64,000 bases of DNA from assembly GCA_050633285.1 (NCBI GenBank), contig JBOEGG010000001.1:124001-188000 (forward strand). Direction: 5' to 3'. Under the pieces are notes generated by a model that was not told where the DNA came from, made no database searches, and worked only from the letters and a program-made list of their open reading frames with translations. The stretch comes from UBA1672 sp050633285 (GTDB lineage Bacteria; Pseudomonadota; Alphaproteobacteria; Micavibrionales; Micavibrionaceae). The translations under genes and the position numbers were made by a program. Positions 1 to 8,039 of the stretch are shown piece by piece. Positions within the stretch are counted from its first letter, which is position 1, and every line of letters begins with the position of its first letter.

Positions 1-841
1 AATGCAAATAATCCAGATCCGCAAACATTTCAGACACCATGCCATGTGCCGCTTCTAAATTCGCAATTTCTTGCGTATTATCAGTAAAAAGACCTGTCGC
101 CTGCAACTTACCTATTTCAATACCAATACCCGCCTTAATCAACGGTTCCATTTTACCGCCAAGTTCAGGGGAATAAGCATCAGCAGGGAAGTCAGCCGCT
201 AATCCGGTTTCATTCTTAAAATAATTAATTGCCGCTTGATAAGATGCATAGGACTGCGCATCCATAACACCATCGGCCTTACCCGGTGCAGGAAGGTTTG
301 CATCAGGAACACTCTCAACAATTTGCTGCAATGCTTGCTCAACACGCATAACACGCGCCTGTACATCCGCCGGAATTTCTTGTGCCGGAACCATCTGTGT
401 TGTGGCTTGTGCTTGCTGTTGCGCTCCTGCTTGTGGTTGCCCTTGAGCAGAAGAAAGTGCATTTAACATCTTAATGTTTTCTGACGTTCCTTGAATAGCC
501 TGTTTAATTCCGGCTTCAGTGATCAACGTTGGCTCTACACCTTGCGCAATCATATTCTGCGCAAGCGAACTCACCAAAACATCCTCAGGTGTAATCGGCA
601 ACAAGGGCACTGGTGGCTGCACAATACTACCATTCGCGAGCCCTGCCGCAAGAGCTTCCTCAGCCGTACCTAACGCAACTTGAAGAGCACTGCGCATTTG
701 TTCGCCAGCTTCAGGAGTATATTGAAAATTCTCAGGTAAAGGAACACCAAGGCCGATTGCCAACAAAGTAAACTCTTGCTGAATTTCTACAACTTGGTCT
801 TGTGTTAACTCTAATGTCTGTGTGGAAGTATTATCCGCCAT
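1..841 (-). CDS. Hypothetical protein, C-terminus cut by window edge
   Basis: An open frame starting at ATG 841 (N-terminus MADNTSTQTLELTQDQ) runs without a stop off the left edge, giving at least 280 residues. It is rich in Ala, Gln and Glu, with a Gln/Ala low-complexity stretch at about residues 135-150 (QGQPQAGAQQQAQ). Around residues 205-235 the stretch from YASYQAAINYF onward loosely recalls a peptidoglycan-binding repeat, but I do not regard this as a domain assignment. There is no signal peptide or membrane segment, so it is probably cytoplasmic. A GGGTG sequence 6-10 bases upstream is a modest ribosome binding site. The leader (842-905) can form two short G/C hairpins. Function unknown. 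Confidence 0.7.
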   Translation of the reverse strand, partial: MADNTSTQTLELTQDQVVEIQQEFTLLAIGLGVPLPENFQYTPEAGEQMRSALQVALGTAEEALAAGLANGSIVQPPVPLLPITPEDVLVSSLAQNMIAQGVEPTLITEAGIKQAIQGTSENIKMLNALSSAQGQPQAGAQQQAQATTQMVPAQEIPADVQARVMRVEQALQQIVESVPDANLPAPGKADGVMDAQSYASYQAAINYFKNETGLAADFPADAYSPELGGKMEPLIKAGIGIEIGKLQATGLFTDNTQEIANLEAAHGMVSEMFADLDYLH

Positions 842-948
842 TTCACACCCTTTTATTTCGCGGGGGCTTATCCCCTTTTCACCTTGCGGTCTTGCCGCTA
901 CGAACCGTTTGTTTTTAAATGGCTTTTCGCCTTATATGTATCGGTTCT

Positions 949-961
949 TATACGAAGTTAT
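949..961 (+). repeat. Exact copy of one 13-bp loxP arm
   Basis: The 13 bases TATACGAAGTTAT are identical to one inverted-repeat arm of bacteriophage P1 loxP. The opposite arm is not present at the expected 8-bp spacing: 928-940 matches it at only about 4 of 13 positions. The site lies between the glycosyltransferase stop and the start of the truncated gene. It could be chance, a relic, or contamination by a lox-bearing linker; function is not claimed. Confidence 0.35.
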
Positions 962-1017
962 CAGTATTCTTACATATTACGCAGTTTTTTTCAAATTTAA
1001 TTTTCATATATGCAGTT

Positions 1018-2091
1018 TCAAGATTGCGCATCATATCCGGCGGTTTCACGTATACTCTGAAAATACTCTAAATAAGCTCTTACACTTTGTTCCTTTGTAA
1101 ATTCCTGTAAGTAACGCTGAGAACCATTTTCAATCAAATCATTACGTAAAGAAATATCATCCTTAACACGCCCAATCGCCGCAGTCATTGCACCAATATC
1201 ATCAATCGGCGTAACCAAACCATCCTCCTCATGACGCACAAATTGACGGGGGCCATCTGCATCCGTCGTCACCAAAGCCGTATTATTCGCCCACGCCTGC
1301 ACAAAAACAGTGCCAAAAGGTTCGTACCGTGATGAAAACACACATGCATCCACCGCCTCAAACAACGCTGCACGATCACTGCGCCAACCAAGCAAAGTAA
1401 CACGGTTCTCCATCCCCATTTCACGGATCAGAGATTCAAGATCATCACGATCAGGCCCTTCTCCTGCAATCCACAAATAAACATTTTCAAGTGGATAAAT
1501 CGCCTTAATCAACGTATCAAAAGCCTTGCTACTATGTAGCCTGCCAAGACCAAGGCATAAAAACCCATCCTTTGGGACACCATGATCACTGCGAGATACA
1601 CTAGTTTCTATGCACTCCGTCTCTGCAAAATTATTAATCTGCCGAATACGACTCTCAGACACCGCACATTCCCGCATCAAATACTGTCCGATGTCAGGGG
1701 TAATAACTGCAAAATGATCTGTATTCTGGAAATTTTTAATTTTATAATACCCGCCCAAACGCGACACAACAAGATAAGGAGGGATCCCCATAGACACATC
1801 CCAGCGCGACACCTTCTGCGCAGCACGAGACATCCAAGTCTGAACAATATCAGGTTTAAATTGCCGTACGATCCGGCGCAAGGCATAAGGCGTATAAAAA
1901 TCTATTCCACCACCAAACGGAAGAGTATGCACAACAATACCCGCCGCCCTCAAACGCGGAACGCGCACTTCATTAGCACGCGTCACAACTTCAACCATTT
2001 GCCCTGCTTCGTGCATCGCAATGCACATATCAACAAAAGCAGTCTCCGCACCACCATGCGGCGCTCCTGCCATAACCTGCAATATACGCAT
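1018..2091 (-). CDS. Glycosyltransferase family 4 (GT-B fold)
   Basis: A 357-residue GT-B glycosyltransferase, likely transferring a sugar from a nucleotide-sugar donor to an envelope polysaccharide or lipid. The N-terminus (MRILQVMAGAPHGGAE) is the usual acceptor-side Rossmann start with a Gly-rich loop. The donor domain has the WIAGEGPDRDDLE strand-loop and the C-terminal signature around residue 257 (EPFGTVFVQAWAN). In most GT4 enzymes two glutamates are spaced E-x7-E; here the second is Gln (about 265). The start ATG at 2091 follows a GGGGCG stretch. The gene lies 23 bp downstream of the secreted protein gene at 2115-2732 and is probably co-transcribed. Substrate unknown. Confidence 0.85.
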   Translation of the reverse strand: MRILQVMAGAPHGGAETAFVDMCIAMHEAGQMVEVVTRANEVRVPRLRAAGIVVHTLPFGGGIDFYTPYALRRIVRQFKPDIVQTWMSRAAQKVSRWDVSMGIPPYLVVSRLGGYYKIKNFQNTDHFAVITPDIGQYLMRECAVSESRIRQINNFAETECIETSVSRSDHGVPKDGFLCLGLGRLHSSKAFDTLIKAIYPLENVYLWIAGEGPDRDDLESLIREMGMENRVTLLGWRSDRAALFEAVDACVFSSRYEPFGTVFVQAWANNTALVTTDADGPRQFVRHEEDGLVTPIDDIGAMTAAIGRVKDDISLRNDLIENGSQRYLQEFTKEQSVRAYLEYFQSIRETAGYDAQS

Positions 2092-2114
2092 TGATAACGC
2101 CCCTAAAACCGGAT

Positions 2115-2732
2115 TTACTTTTGATTCTTTTGTATTAAAGTCGGGTATGTAATCAACGTCCCCTTTAACATTTTAGACATGGTCGACTTTGTCTCATCCA
2201 TCTTACCCATCATAAATTCACAAGCCTCAGGCGTTGTAACAGGGGTCTTCTCAAAACGTGAAGAATCCACTGCGCGCACTTCATCAACCAAACCAAATAT
2301 TAAAGTAACATCATTTTCCGGTAAATAACTCTGCGCCAATGTCATATTAGTAATACTAGCCTTCGATGCCTCCAATGCACCACCAACTTCCGTTTCCCAA
2401 TCATCAAACTTTGACTTCAAATCATCGGCCATACTTTTGTTATTTTCCGAACAAGCCTGCACAGCATCGCTAACATCGTCGCGCACTGCTTTCACCATAC
2501 TGTAAACATTGTAATTTGTGTACATAACAAAAAAGTGGTTTGCATCCTCAAGTGATAAAGATTTGGCAACACTACCCACCTTGTCCGTTAGTGCCTGCGC
2601 CTGTTGCTTCGCCAGCTCACTTGCCGCACTTTCCGGCACAGCATCACTCGCCGCTTCTTGTGCATGTACAGTATTCTGCACCGCAAATAGAATCACAAAT
2701 AAAGAAAGAAACGTCGCAAATCTCAATAGCAT
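2115..2732 (-). CDS. Secreted hypothetical protein with signal peptide
   Basis: A 205-residue protein. I chose ATG 2732 because AAGG sits 8 bases upstream and the protein then begins with a clean signal peptide (MLLRFATFLSLFVILF, cleavage near VHAQEA); an upstream frame extension to 2765 lacks a ribosome binding site. The mature part is mostly helical, rich in Ala, Ser, Asp and Lys, with two cysteines (in VQACSENN and PEACEFMM) that could form a periplasmic disulfide. No domain recognised. It precedes the glycosyltransferase on the same strand by 23 bp, so an envelope role is plausible but only inferred. Confidence 0.75.
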   Translation of the reverse strand: MLLRFATFLSLFVILFAVQNTVHAQEAASDAVPESAASELAKQQAQALTDKVGSVAKSLSLEDANHFFVMYTNYNVYSMVKAVRDDVSDAVQACSENNKSMADDLKSKFDDWETEVGGALEASKASITNMTLAQSYLPENDVTLIFGLVDEVRAVDSSRFEKTPVTTPEACEFMMGKMDETKSTMSKMLKGTLITYPTLIQKNQK

Positions 2733-2796
2733 GGTAAAAACCTTACACTTAATTATTAGAATCATTAGTATAATATAGTCATATCACAAATATGGC

Positions 2797-2826
2797 AAAA
2801 AAAAAGCCACCGTAAAATACGGTGGC
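2797..2826 (-). terminator. Rho-independent terminator
   Basis: A perfect hairpin with stem GCCACCGTA/TACGGTGGC and a 3-base loop is followed on the minus strand by nine T residues. It lies just upstream of the 2732 gene, so it must end a minus-strand transcript starting further upstream, most simply that of the small membrane peptide gene at 2973-3074. Confidence 0.85.
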
Positions 2827-2972
2827 TAAGGATTTGGACTTGTTAATACTAAATACATAGTTTGTAAGAAAAACGGGGCACACAAACTAAACGACTAACA
2901 AGTCCCGCACATAACAAAAAATAAACATAAAACTCTAAAATTATTCCCTAAAGATAAAGGCTTGCTCTTGCC

Positions 2973-3074
2973 TTAATTGTCAGTCCCTTTCACTGATCGC
3001 TTCCAATATAATGACCCAACCGAAAGACCAAAACTTACAACCGCTAACGATAATGCCAACCAACTTATAATCAT
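2973..3074 (-). CDS. Small single-pass membrane peptide (33 aa)
   Basis: A 33-codon reading frame preceded by a consensus AAGGAG (3085-3090) ten bases before ATG 3074. The product begins MIISWLALSLAVVSFGLSVG, one hydrophobic transmembrane helix, followed by a short basic tail (YWKRSVKG). The strong ribosome binding site, the membrane-helix composition and the perfect terminator about 145 bp downstream make this more convincing than a chance frame. A weaker stem (AAGGC/GCCTT) overlaps the stop codon. I do not recognise a family. It could be a small accessory subunit of a membrane complex or a small hydrophobic peptide of the toxin type. The 289 bp upstream (3075-3363) are very A+T-rich and show nothing else I can name. 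Confidence 0.6.
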   Translation of the reverse strand: MIISWLALSLAVVSFGLSVGSLYWKRSVKGTDN

Positions 3075-3363
3075 ATCACCGTGTCTCCTTCTTATATATT
3101 TACCATAACATGCAATAAGTAAATACAAAGTAAATAAAATTAGATATAAATCTATTTATTGTTAAATGCATTTTTTATAAGTAAAACTTTTGTAAAATTA
3201 AGATAAAAATTACATAAAATTTTATATAAATTGTTTTTACTTGAGTAAACTACTGAATTGACACATAAAAGCACTTTCAACTTGATTTCTATTACTGTTT
3301 AAGGCTTTGTATATCCAAAGTTAAAAATACAATTTCAAACGTGACAATGCGGTATACCCTCAA

Positions 3364-4521
3364 ATGAGCTCAAAATTAAAAATTTCAAACCGTTCAGATA
3401 TTGCAACTTTTCGCGCCCTGGACATCCTTCGTCAGGTCAATGAACGTGAAACAGCAGGCATAGACATCAAACGCATGGGTGCAGGGCAACCAAATGTCGG
3501 CGCACCAAAAGCCGCATTAGATTACGCCGTTTCAATGATCCAGTCAGACCCGCGCCAAGGATACACAGAAGCCATCGGCATGCCCGCCTTACGTGAACGA
3601 TTAGTGGACTATTACAAAAGCTATTACGGGGTTAGCATCAAACCACAAAACATCGTCATAACTGCCGGATCATCAAGCGCATTCATTCTTGATTTCATCG
3701 CGGCCTTTGACGCAGGTGATCGTATCGCACTAACAACACCAACATATCCGGCATATCGGAACATCTTGAAGTCTCTCAATATTGAAACAGTAGAAATCGA
3801 AGCACGCGCCGAAGATAATTACCAACCAACATTAGAATTACTTCAAAATTGCGGAAAACAATTTGATGGACTGATTATAAACTCCCCCTCAAACCCGTCC
3901 GGAACGATGATCGATGAAGAAGAACTAAAAAAGATATGTGCATGGTGCGATGAAAATGGCGTACGCCTAATCTCTGATGAAGCCTATCACGGCATCACAT
4001 ACGATCAAAAAGCACCAACCGCCATCAAATATTCTTCTAATGCAATTGTCCTAAACACATTCTCGAAATACTTCGCGATGACAGGTTGGCGATTAGGGTG
4101 GACAGTCGTGCCCGACGATATGACAGAGCGCATGAAAAAGCTCGCCGAAAGCTTGTTCGTATCCGCACCAACCATTGCACAACATTTAGCATATAAAATT
4201 TTTGATCACCTAGACGAACTCGATGCCTATGTTGCAGATTATCGCACAAACCGAGATATTCTAATCGAAGAACTACCCAAAGCAGGCATAACCGATTTCA
4301 CCAATGCCGCAGGAGCATTCTACATCTACGCTGATATCCATCACCTCAGCAACGATAGCGAACAGTTCTGCGCTAAAATGCTGGAAGAAGCACGCGTATC
4401 CGCAACACCGGGGGTTGATTTCGACCTTACACGCGGACATAAAGGCATCCGCATCTGTTACGCAGATAGCCAAGAAAACATTATTGAAGCTTGCAAGAGA
4501 TTGAAAAACTGGCAATCATAA
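3364..4521 (+). CDS. PLP-dependent aminotransferase, class I/II
   Basis: A 385-residue fold-type I aminotransferase. Visible signatures are the substrate/PLP loop NSPSNPSGTMID, the cofactor Asp region (LISDEAYHGITYD) and the Schiff-base lysine in TFSKYFAMTGWRLGW. The length and motif set match aspartate/tyrosine-type aminotransferases, which exchange an amino group between an amino acid and a 2-oxoacid in the cytoplasm; substrate specificity cannot be read from the sequence. No clear Shine-Dalgarno precedes ATG 3364, but a TATACC lies 7 bases before it, so a leaderless transcript is possible. It is followed after 4 bp by the pilin-like gene. Confidence 0.88.
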   Translation: MSSKLKISNRSDIATFRALDILRQVNERETAGIDIKRMGAGQPNVGAPKAALDYAVSMIQSDPRQGYTEAIGMPALRERLVDYYKSYYGVSIKPQNIVITAGSSSAFILDFIAAFDAGDRIALTTPTYPAYRNILKSLNIETVEIEARAEDNYQPTLELLQNCGKQFDGLIINSPSNPSGTMIDEEELKKICAWCDENGVRLISDEAYHGITYDQKAPTAIKYSSNAIVLNTFSKYFAMTGWRLGWTVVPDDMTERMKKLAESLFVSAPTIAQHLAYKIFDHLDELDAYVADYRTNRDILIEELPKAGITDFTNAAGAFYIYADIHHLSNDSEQFCAKMLEEARVSATPGVDFDLTRGHKGIRICYADSQENIIEACKRLKNWQS

Positions 4522-4525
4522 GAAT

Positions 4526-5260
4526 ATGATACGCCATACAAAAACAAAAATTACACCCACACATGAGAATGGCAATGCCATCTGGTTAATCCTATTAACC
4601 ATTGCCCTATTCGGCATTCTAGGCGCAGTCATAAGCCGCAACAGCGCATCTATTGACCAAACAGGCAGCATTGAATCAGATCGTATAAAAGCGGCCGCCA
4701 TGCTACGCTATGCCAAATCCATAGAAACTGCCGTACAAACAATGCTCCTCAATGGGGTCAGCGAAAATGACCTCGATTTCGTTGCAATGGCCGGACACGA
4801 TAATACCAATTGCAATACCCCAGAATGCGAAATATTCAACATCGCCGGCGGCGGTGTAGATTACCAAAGCGCCCAAGATATTTTAGACGATGACAGTTTC
4901 ACAGGCTCATGGCACGTAACAACAGGAAATCGCGTATACCAGTTTGGTTGTGACGACTCTAATAATGGCTGTACAGAACTCCTATTAATCGCACGAGACC
5001 TACCAAAATCAATATGCCTTCAGATTAATCGTATACAAGACATCACCAACACGGGAAACGATGCGCCCCAACAAACAGAAGTCATAGAAGGCAGCGCCTA
5101 TACAGGCTCATACAGCACCACCGTTAACTCCGCTTTCATCGGTGGCACAAATGCAGGTGTTGAGTCTACCGAAGTACAAGGCAAAGCAGCAGGCTGTATT
5201 TTCGAATATTCGGCGAGCCAAGATAAATATCATTTCTATCAAGTCCTCATCTCTCGATAA
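4526..5260 (+). CDS. Pilin-like / pseudopilin-like membrane-anchored protein
   Basis: A 244-residue protein with a short polar N-terminus, then HENGNAIWLILLTIALFGIL, a single membrane helix preceded by Gly as in type IV pilin prepilin sites, followed by an amphipathic helix (residues about 50-75) and a globular C-terminal domain with cysteines at about 94, 99, 139, 146, 166 and 226 that could form disulfides. This looks like the class III-signal pilin or pseudopilin architecture, with export of the C-terminal domain. The expected Glu at position +5 after the cleavage site is not clear, so pilin processing is uncertain. Function unknown. It is probably co-transcribed with the aminotransferase (4 bp gap). 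Confidence 0.55.
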   Translation: MIRHTKTKITPTHENGNAIWLILLTIALFGILGAVISRNSASIDQTGSIESDRIKAAAMLRYAKSIETAVQTMLLNGVSENDLDFVAMAGHDNTNCNTPECEIFNIAGGGVDYQSAQDILDDDSFTGSWHVTTGNRVYQFGCDDSNNGCTELLLIARDLPKSICLQINRIQDITNTGNDAPQQTEVIEGSAYTGSYSTTVNSAFIGGTNAGVESTEVQGKAAGCIFEYSASQDKYHFYQVLISR

Positions 5261-5268
5261 AACCAAAA

Positions 5269-5294
5269 AAGGGAGGAACATACATCCCCCCCTT
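5269..5294. terminator. Possible weak bidirectional terminator
   Basis: AAGGGAGG (5269-5276) can pair with the C-rich run ending in CCTT (5286-5294) with one A-C mismatch, between the convergent ends of the pilin-like gene and rne. Plus-strand T content after the stem is modest. Confidence 0.3.
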
Positions 5295-5324
5295 CTTCAA
5301 TATTCTAAAATTTATAATGGCGAT

Positions 5325-8039
5325 TTAAGACAATCTATTCCACCAGCCCTTTTTCTTTTCTTTCGGAGCTTGGTTAACAGTCTCATGCTTTTCCGCCTCT
5401 GATGGAGTTGGCTCAGCCGGTGCAGGTGCTTCCTCTATCGGAATAACCTTCTTCGTCGCCTTTTTTGCAGCAGGCTTCTTAGGTGCTGGCGCGTCCTCTT
5501 TCACGTCATTGGCAGCCGCTTTTTCCTCAGACTTTACGCCCTCATCTTTATCCGCAGTTTTCGCAGCAGGCTTACGACGACGACGTGTCTTTGGCTTCTC
5601 ATCCTTGACGTTTTCTGAGGCTGTAGCATCAGAGACAGGGGCTTCTTGCGCATCCGCCGCAGTCGCCTTTTCCTCCGGTTTTACACCCTCGTCCTTATCC
5701 GCAGTTTTCGCTGCAGGTTTACGACGGCGGCGTGTCTTCGGCTTCTCCTCAGGCTGTGCATCTGCTGCTTTCGCTTCGTCAGCAACAACTTCTTCACCTT
5801 GCACGGGCTTCTCATCTGATGACGCCGCATCAACTTTGTCCTCTGCACCAGAATTTTCCGTCTGATCTTTTTGCTCAGAGTTCTGACGGTTATTGCGACC
5901 TCTACGCCCGCGACGACGAGATGGCTTCTTACCTTCTTCTTCTACCGCATCTGCTGTCACTTCAGAAGCTGCCGCCTCTTCACCAGAATCATCGCTCTTG
6001 GCTTCAGCAGGTCTGGAAACCTCAATACGATATTCAGAAGGCGGAATTGCATCATCAACACGAAGTAAAATCTGGAACCCATAACGCTCTTCAATTTGCG
6101 CAAGCTTCTTACGCTTATAATTCATCATATAAAGCGCGACGTTCGCAGATATCTGTACGATAATTTGCGCCGCACGCGCACGGATACCTTCTTCTTCAAT
6201 CGCGCGTAAAACCGCAATTGACATTGCATCCGCCGTACGTACAACACCTATACCGCTACATGTTTTACATGTCTCGAACTGTGCCTCTGTTAGGCTAGGA
6301 CTTAGACGCTGACGTGATAATTCCATCAATCCAAAGGAGGAAATACGCCCGACTTGCACACGCGCACGCTCACCAACAAGCGCCTCTTTCATACGACGCT
6401 CTACCTTAGAATTATTGCGGCGATTTTCCATGTCGATAAAATCAATAACAACCAAACCACCCAAGTCACGCAATTTCAGCTGCCTTGCAACTTCTTCCGC
6501 CGCTTCAAGGTTTGTCTTAAGTGCCGTTTCCTCAATATGACGCCCCTTCGTCGCCTTACCGGAGTTCACATCAATAGAGACAAGCGCCTCAGTCGGATTA
6601 ATCACAAGATAACCACCAGACTTCAAACGCACCTCAGGCAAGCCAATTTCATTAATTTGGCTTTCAATCTGATAACGGTGGAACAAAGGAAGCTGGTCAT
6701 CTGTATACTGACGCACCTTCTTAACATGCGAAGGAATAAGCATTTTCATGAATTCTTTTGCAATTTTATAACCGTTATCACCAGCCACAAGAATTTCTTC
6801 TACATCACGCGTATATTGATCACGTACAGAACGTTTAATCAGATCGGCTTCTTCATACACTAATGCAGGTGCAGTAGATTCTAACGTCAAATCACGAATA
6901 CTGTCCCAAAGGCGCATTAAATAATCTAAATCACGCTTAATTTCTGCCTTTGTACGTGTTACGCCTGCCGTACGAACAATCACAGACATCCCTTTTGGCA
7001 CATCCAGACCCTTCACAATCTCGCGCATACGTGCACGATCTTTATAATTCGCAATCTTACGACTAACACCACCACCACGCGGGCTGTTTGGCATCAAAAC
7101 ACAATAACGACCGGGTAATGATAAATAAGAACTTACCGCAGCACCTTTATTACCACGCTCTTCCTTATTAACCTGCACAAGCATAATCTGCCCACGCTTA
7201 ATAACTTCTTGGATCTTATAACGGCGACGTAAATTAAAACGAAAACGTTGCTCTTGATCCAACTCTTCGCCACCAACGACCTCTACCTTACGATTATTAT
7301 ATTGTGAACGTTTTCCACCGCGACCACGACCGCGACCACGACCTCTGCCACGCCCACGACGATTTTGCTGTTTATCGCCTTCTTCGTCTGAAACATTACC
7401 ATCCGCCTTGTTATCTGAGGCTTCTGTACTATTACCGTCGACATCATCCGCTTGGGCTTGATCATCAGTTTCCTCAGAAACTTCTATGGCTTTATTACCA
7501 TCAGCTTCAGGTGCAGTCTCTTCTGCTGGCTTTTCCTCTTCAGCAACAACTTCAACTTTTTCTACGGTCGCTTGAGCAACAGCCTCTCCTTCAGATCCAT
7601 CATCTTCAGGTAACGCATTATCACCGCCAACAACATCAGGCTCGGACAATTCCGTATCTTCTTCTGTGTCTTCTTCCGGAGCATCATCTGATTGCTCACT
7701 TGCCTCTAGCTCCTCTTCAAGAGCCTCTTCCTGTTCATCATGTTGCTGAAGCAATTCCTCTTGCTCCGCCATCAACGCTTCACGGTCTGCAACCGGAATC
7801 CGAAAATAATCAGGATGAATTTCTGAAAATGGCAAGAATCCATGACGGTTTCCACCGAAATTCACAAATGCCGCCTGCAACGACGGCTCTACCCGTGTTA
7901 CTTTCGCAAGAAATATATTACCTTTTAGGGGTTTTCTACTCTGGCTCTCATAGTCATATTCAACCAGTTTATTACCGTCAGTGATCGCAACTCTTGTTTC
8001 TTCTTTGTGAGTTGCGTCAATCAACATTCTCTTTGTCAT
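5325..8039 (-). CDS. rne: Ribonuclease E/G family endoribonuclease
   Basis: A 904-residue endoribonuclease for mRNA decay and rRNA/tRNA processing. I chose ATG 8039 because GGAGAAG lies just upstream and the protein then starts MTKRMLIDATHKEETRVAI as in the family. The S1 region is split by a roughly 190-residue Glu/Asp-rich insertion (DNA about 7,200-7,780), ending in an Arg-Gly repeat; acidic S1 insertions are known in alphaproteobacterial RNase E. The DNase I-like catalytic core shows the two metal-binding Asp motifs SIDVNSG (near residue 487) and VIDFIDM (near 531), and the zinc-link CKTC (near 592). The C-terminal 250 residues are disordered, basic and acidic, with a duplicated KPKTRRRRKPAAKTADKDEG segment, the usual degradosome scaffold and RNA-binding region. 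Confidence 0.96.
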   Translation of the reverse strand: MTKRMLIDATHKEETRVAITDGNKLVEYDYESQSRKPLKGNIFLAKVTRVEPSLQAAFVNFGGNRHGFLPFSEIHPDYFRIPVADREALMAEQEELLQQHDEQEEALEEELEASEQSDDAPEEDTEEDTELSEPDVVGGDNALPEDDGSEGEAVAQATVEKVEVVAEEEKPAEETAPEADGNKAIEVSEETDDQAQADDVDGNSTEASDNKADGNVSDEEGDKQQNRRGRGRGRGRGRGRGGKRSQYNNRKVEVVGGEELDQEQRFRFNLRRRYKIQEVIKRGQIMLVQVNKEERGNKGAAVSSYLSLPGRYCVLMPNSPRGGGVSRKIANYKDRARMREIVKGLDVPKGMSVIVRTAGVTRTKAEIKRDLDYLMRLWDSIRDLTLESTAPALVYEEADLIKRSVRDQYTRDVEEILVAGDNGYKIAKEFMKMLIPSHVKKVRQYTDDQLPLFHRYQIESQINEIGLPEVRLKSGGYLVINPTEALVSIDVNSGKATKGRHIEETALKTNLEAAEEVARQLKLRDLGGLVVIDFIDMENRRNNSKVERRMKEALVGERARVQVGRISSFGLMELSRQRLSPSLTEAQFETCKTCSGIGVVRTADAMSIAVLRAIEEEGIRARAAQIIVQISANVALYMMNYKRKKLAQIEERYGFQILLRVDDAIPPSEYRIEVSRPAEAKSDDSGEEAAASEVTADAVEEEGKKPSRRRGRRGRNNRQNSEQKDQTENSGAEDKVDAASSDEKPVQGEEVVADEAKAADAQPEEKPKTRRRRKPAAKTADKDEGVKPEEKATAADAQEAPVSDATASENVKDEKPKTRRRRKPAAKTADKDEGVKSEEKAAANDVKEDAPAPKKPAAKKATKKVIPIEEAPAPAEPTPSEAEKHETVNQAPKEKKKGWWNRLS
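5530..5750 (-). repeat. Internal duplication in the RNase E tail
   Basis: Two near-identical segments of about 70 bp (about 5530-5603 and 5679-5750), each encoding KPKTRRRRKPAAKTADKDEG plus a few flanking residues, are separated by a divergent Ala/Glu-rich spacer. The nucleotide copies differ at several synonymous positions, so the duplication is not very recent. The basic Arg tract is typical of RNA-binding sites in RNase E tails. Confidence 0.8.

Noticed and set aside
199..466. Overlapping 76- and 87-codon frames near the left edge
   Set aside because: They lie within the truncated hypothetical gene in other frames and have Cys/Arg/Leu-rich shadow composition.
7304..7984. A 226-codon plus-strand frame opposite the acidic part of rne
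   Set aside because: A His/Leu/Gln-rich shadow of the Glu/Asp-rich insertion; no ribosome binding site.
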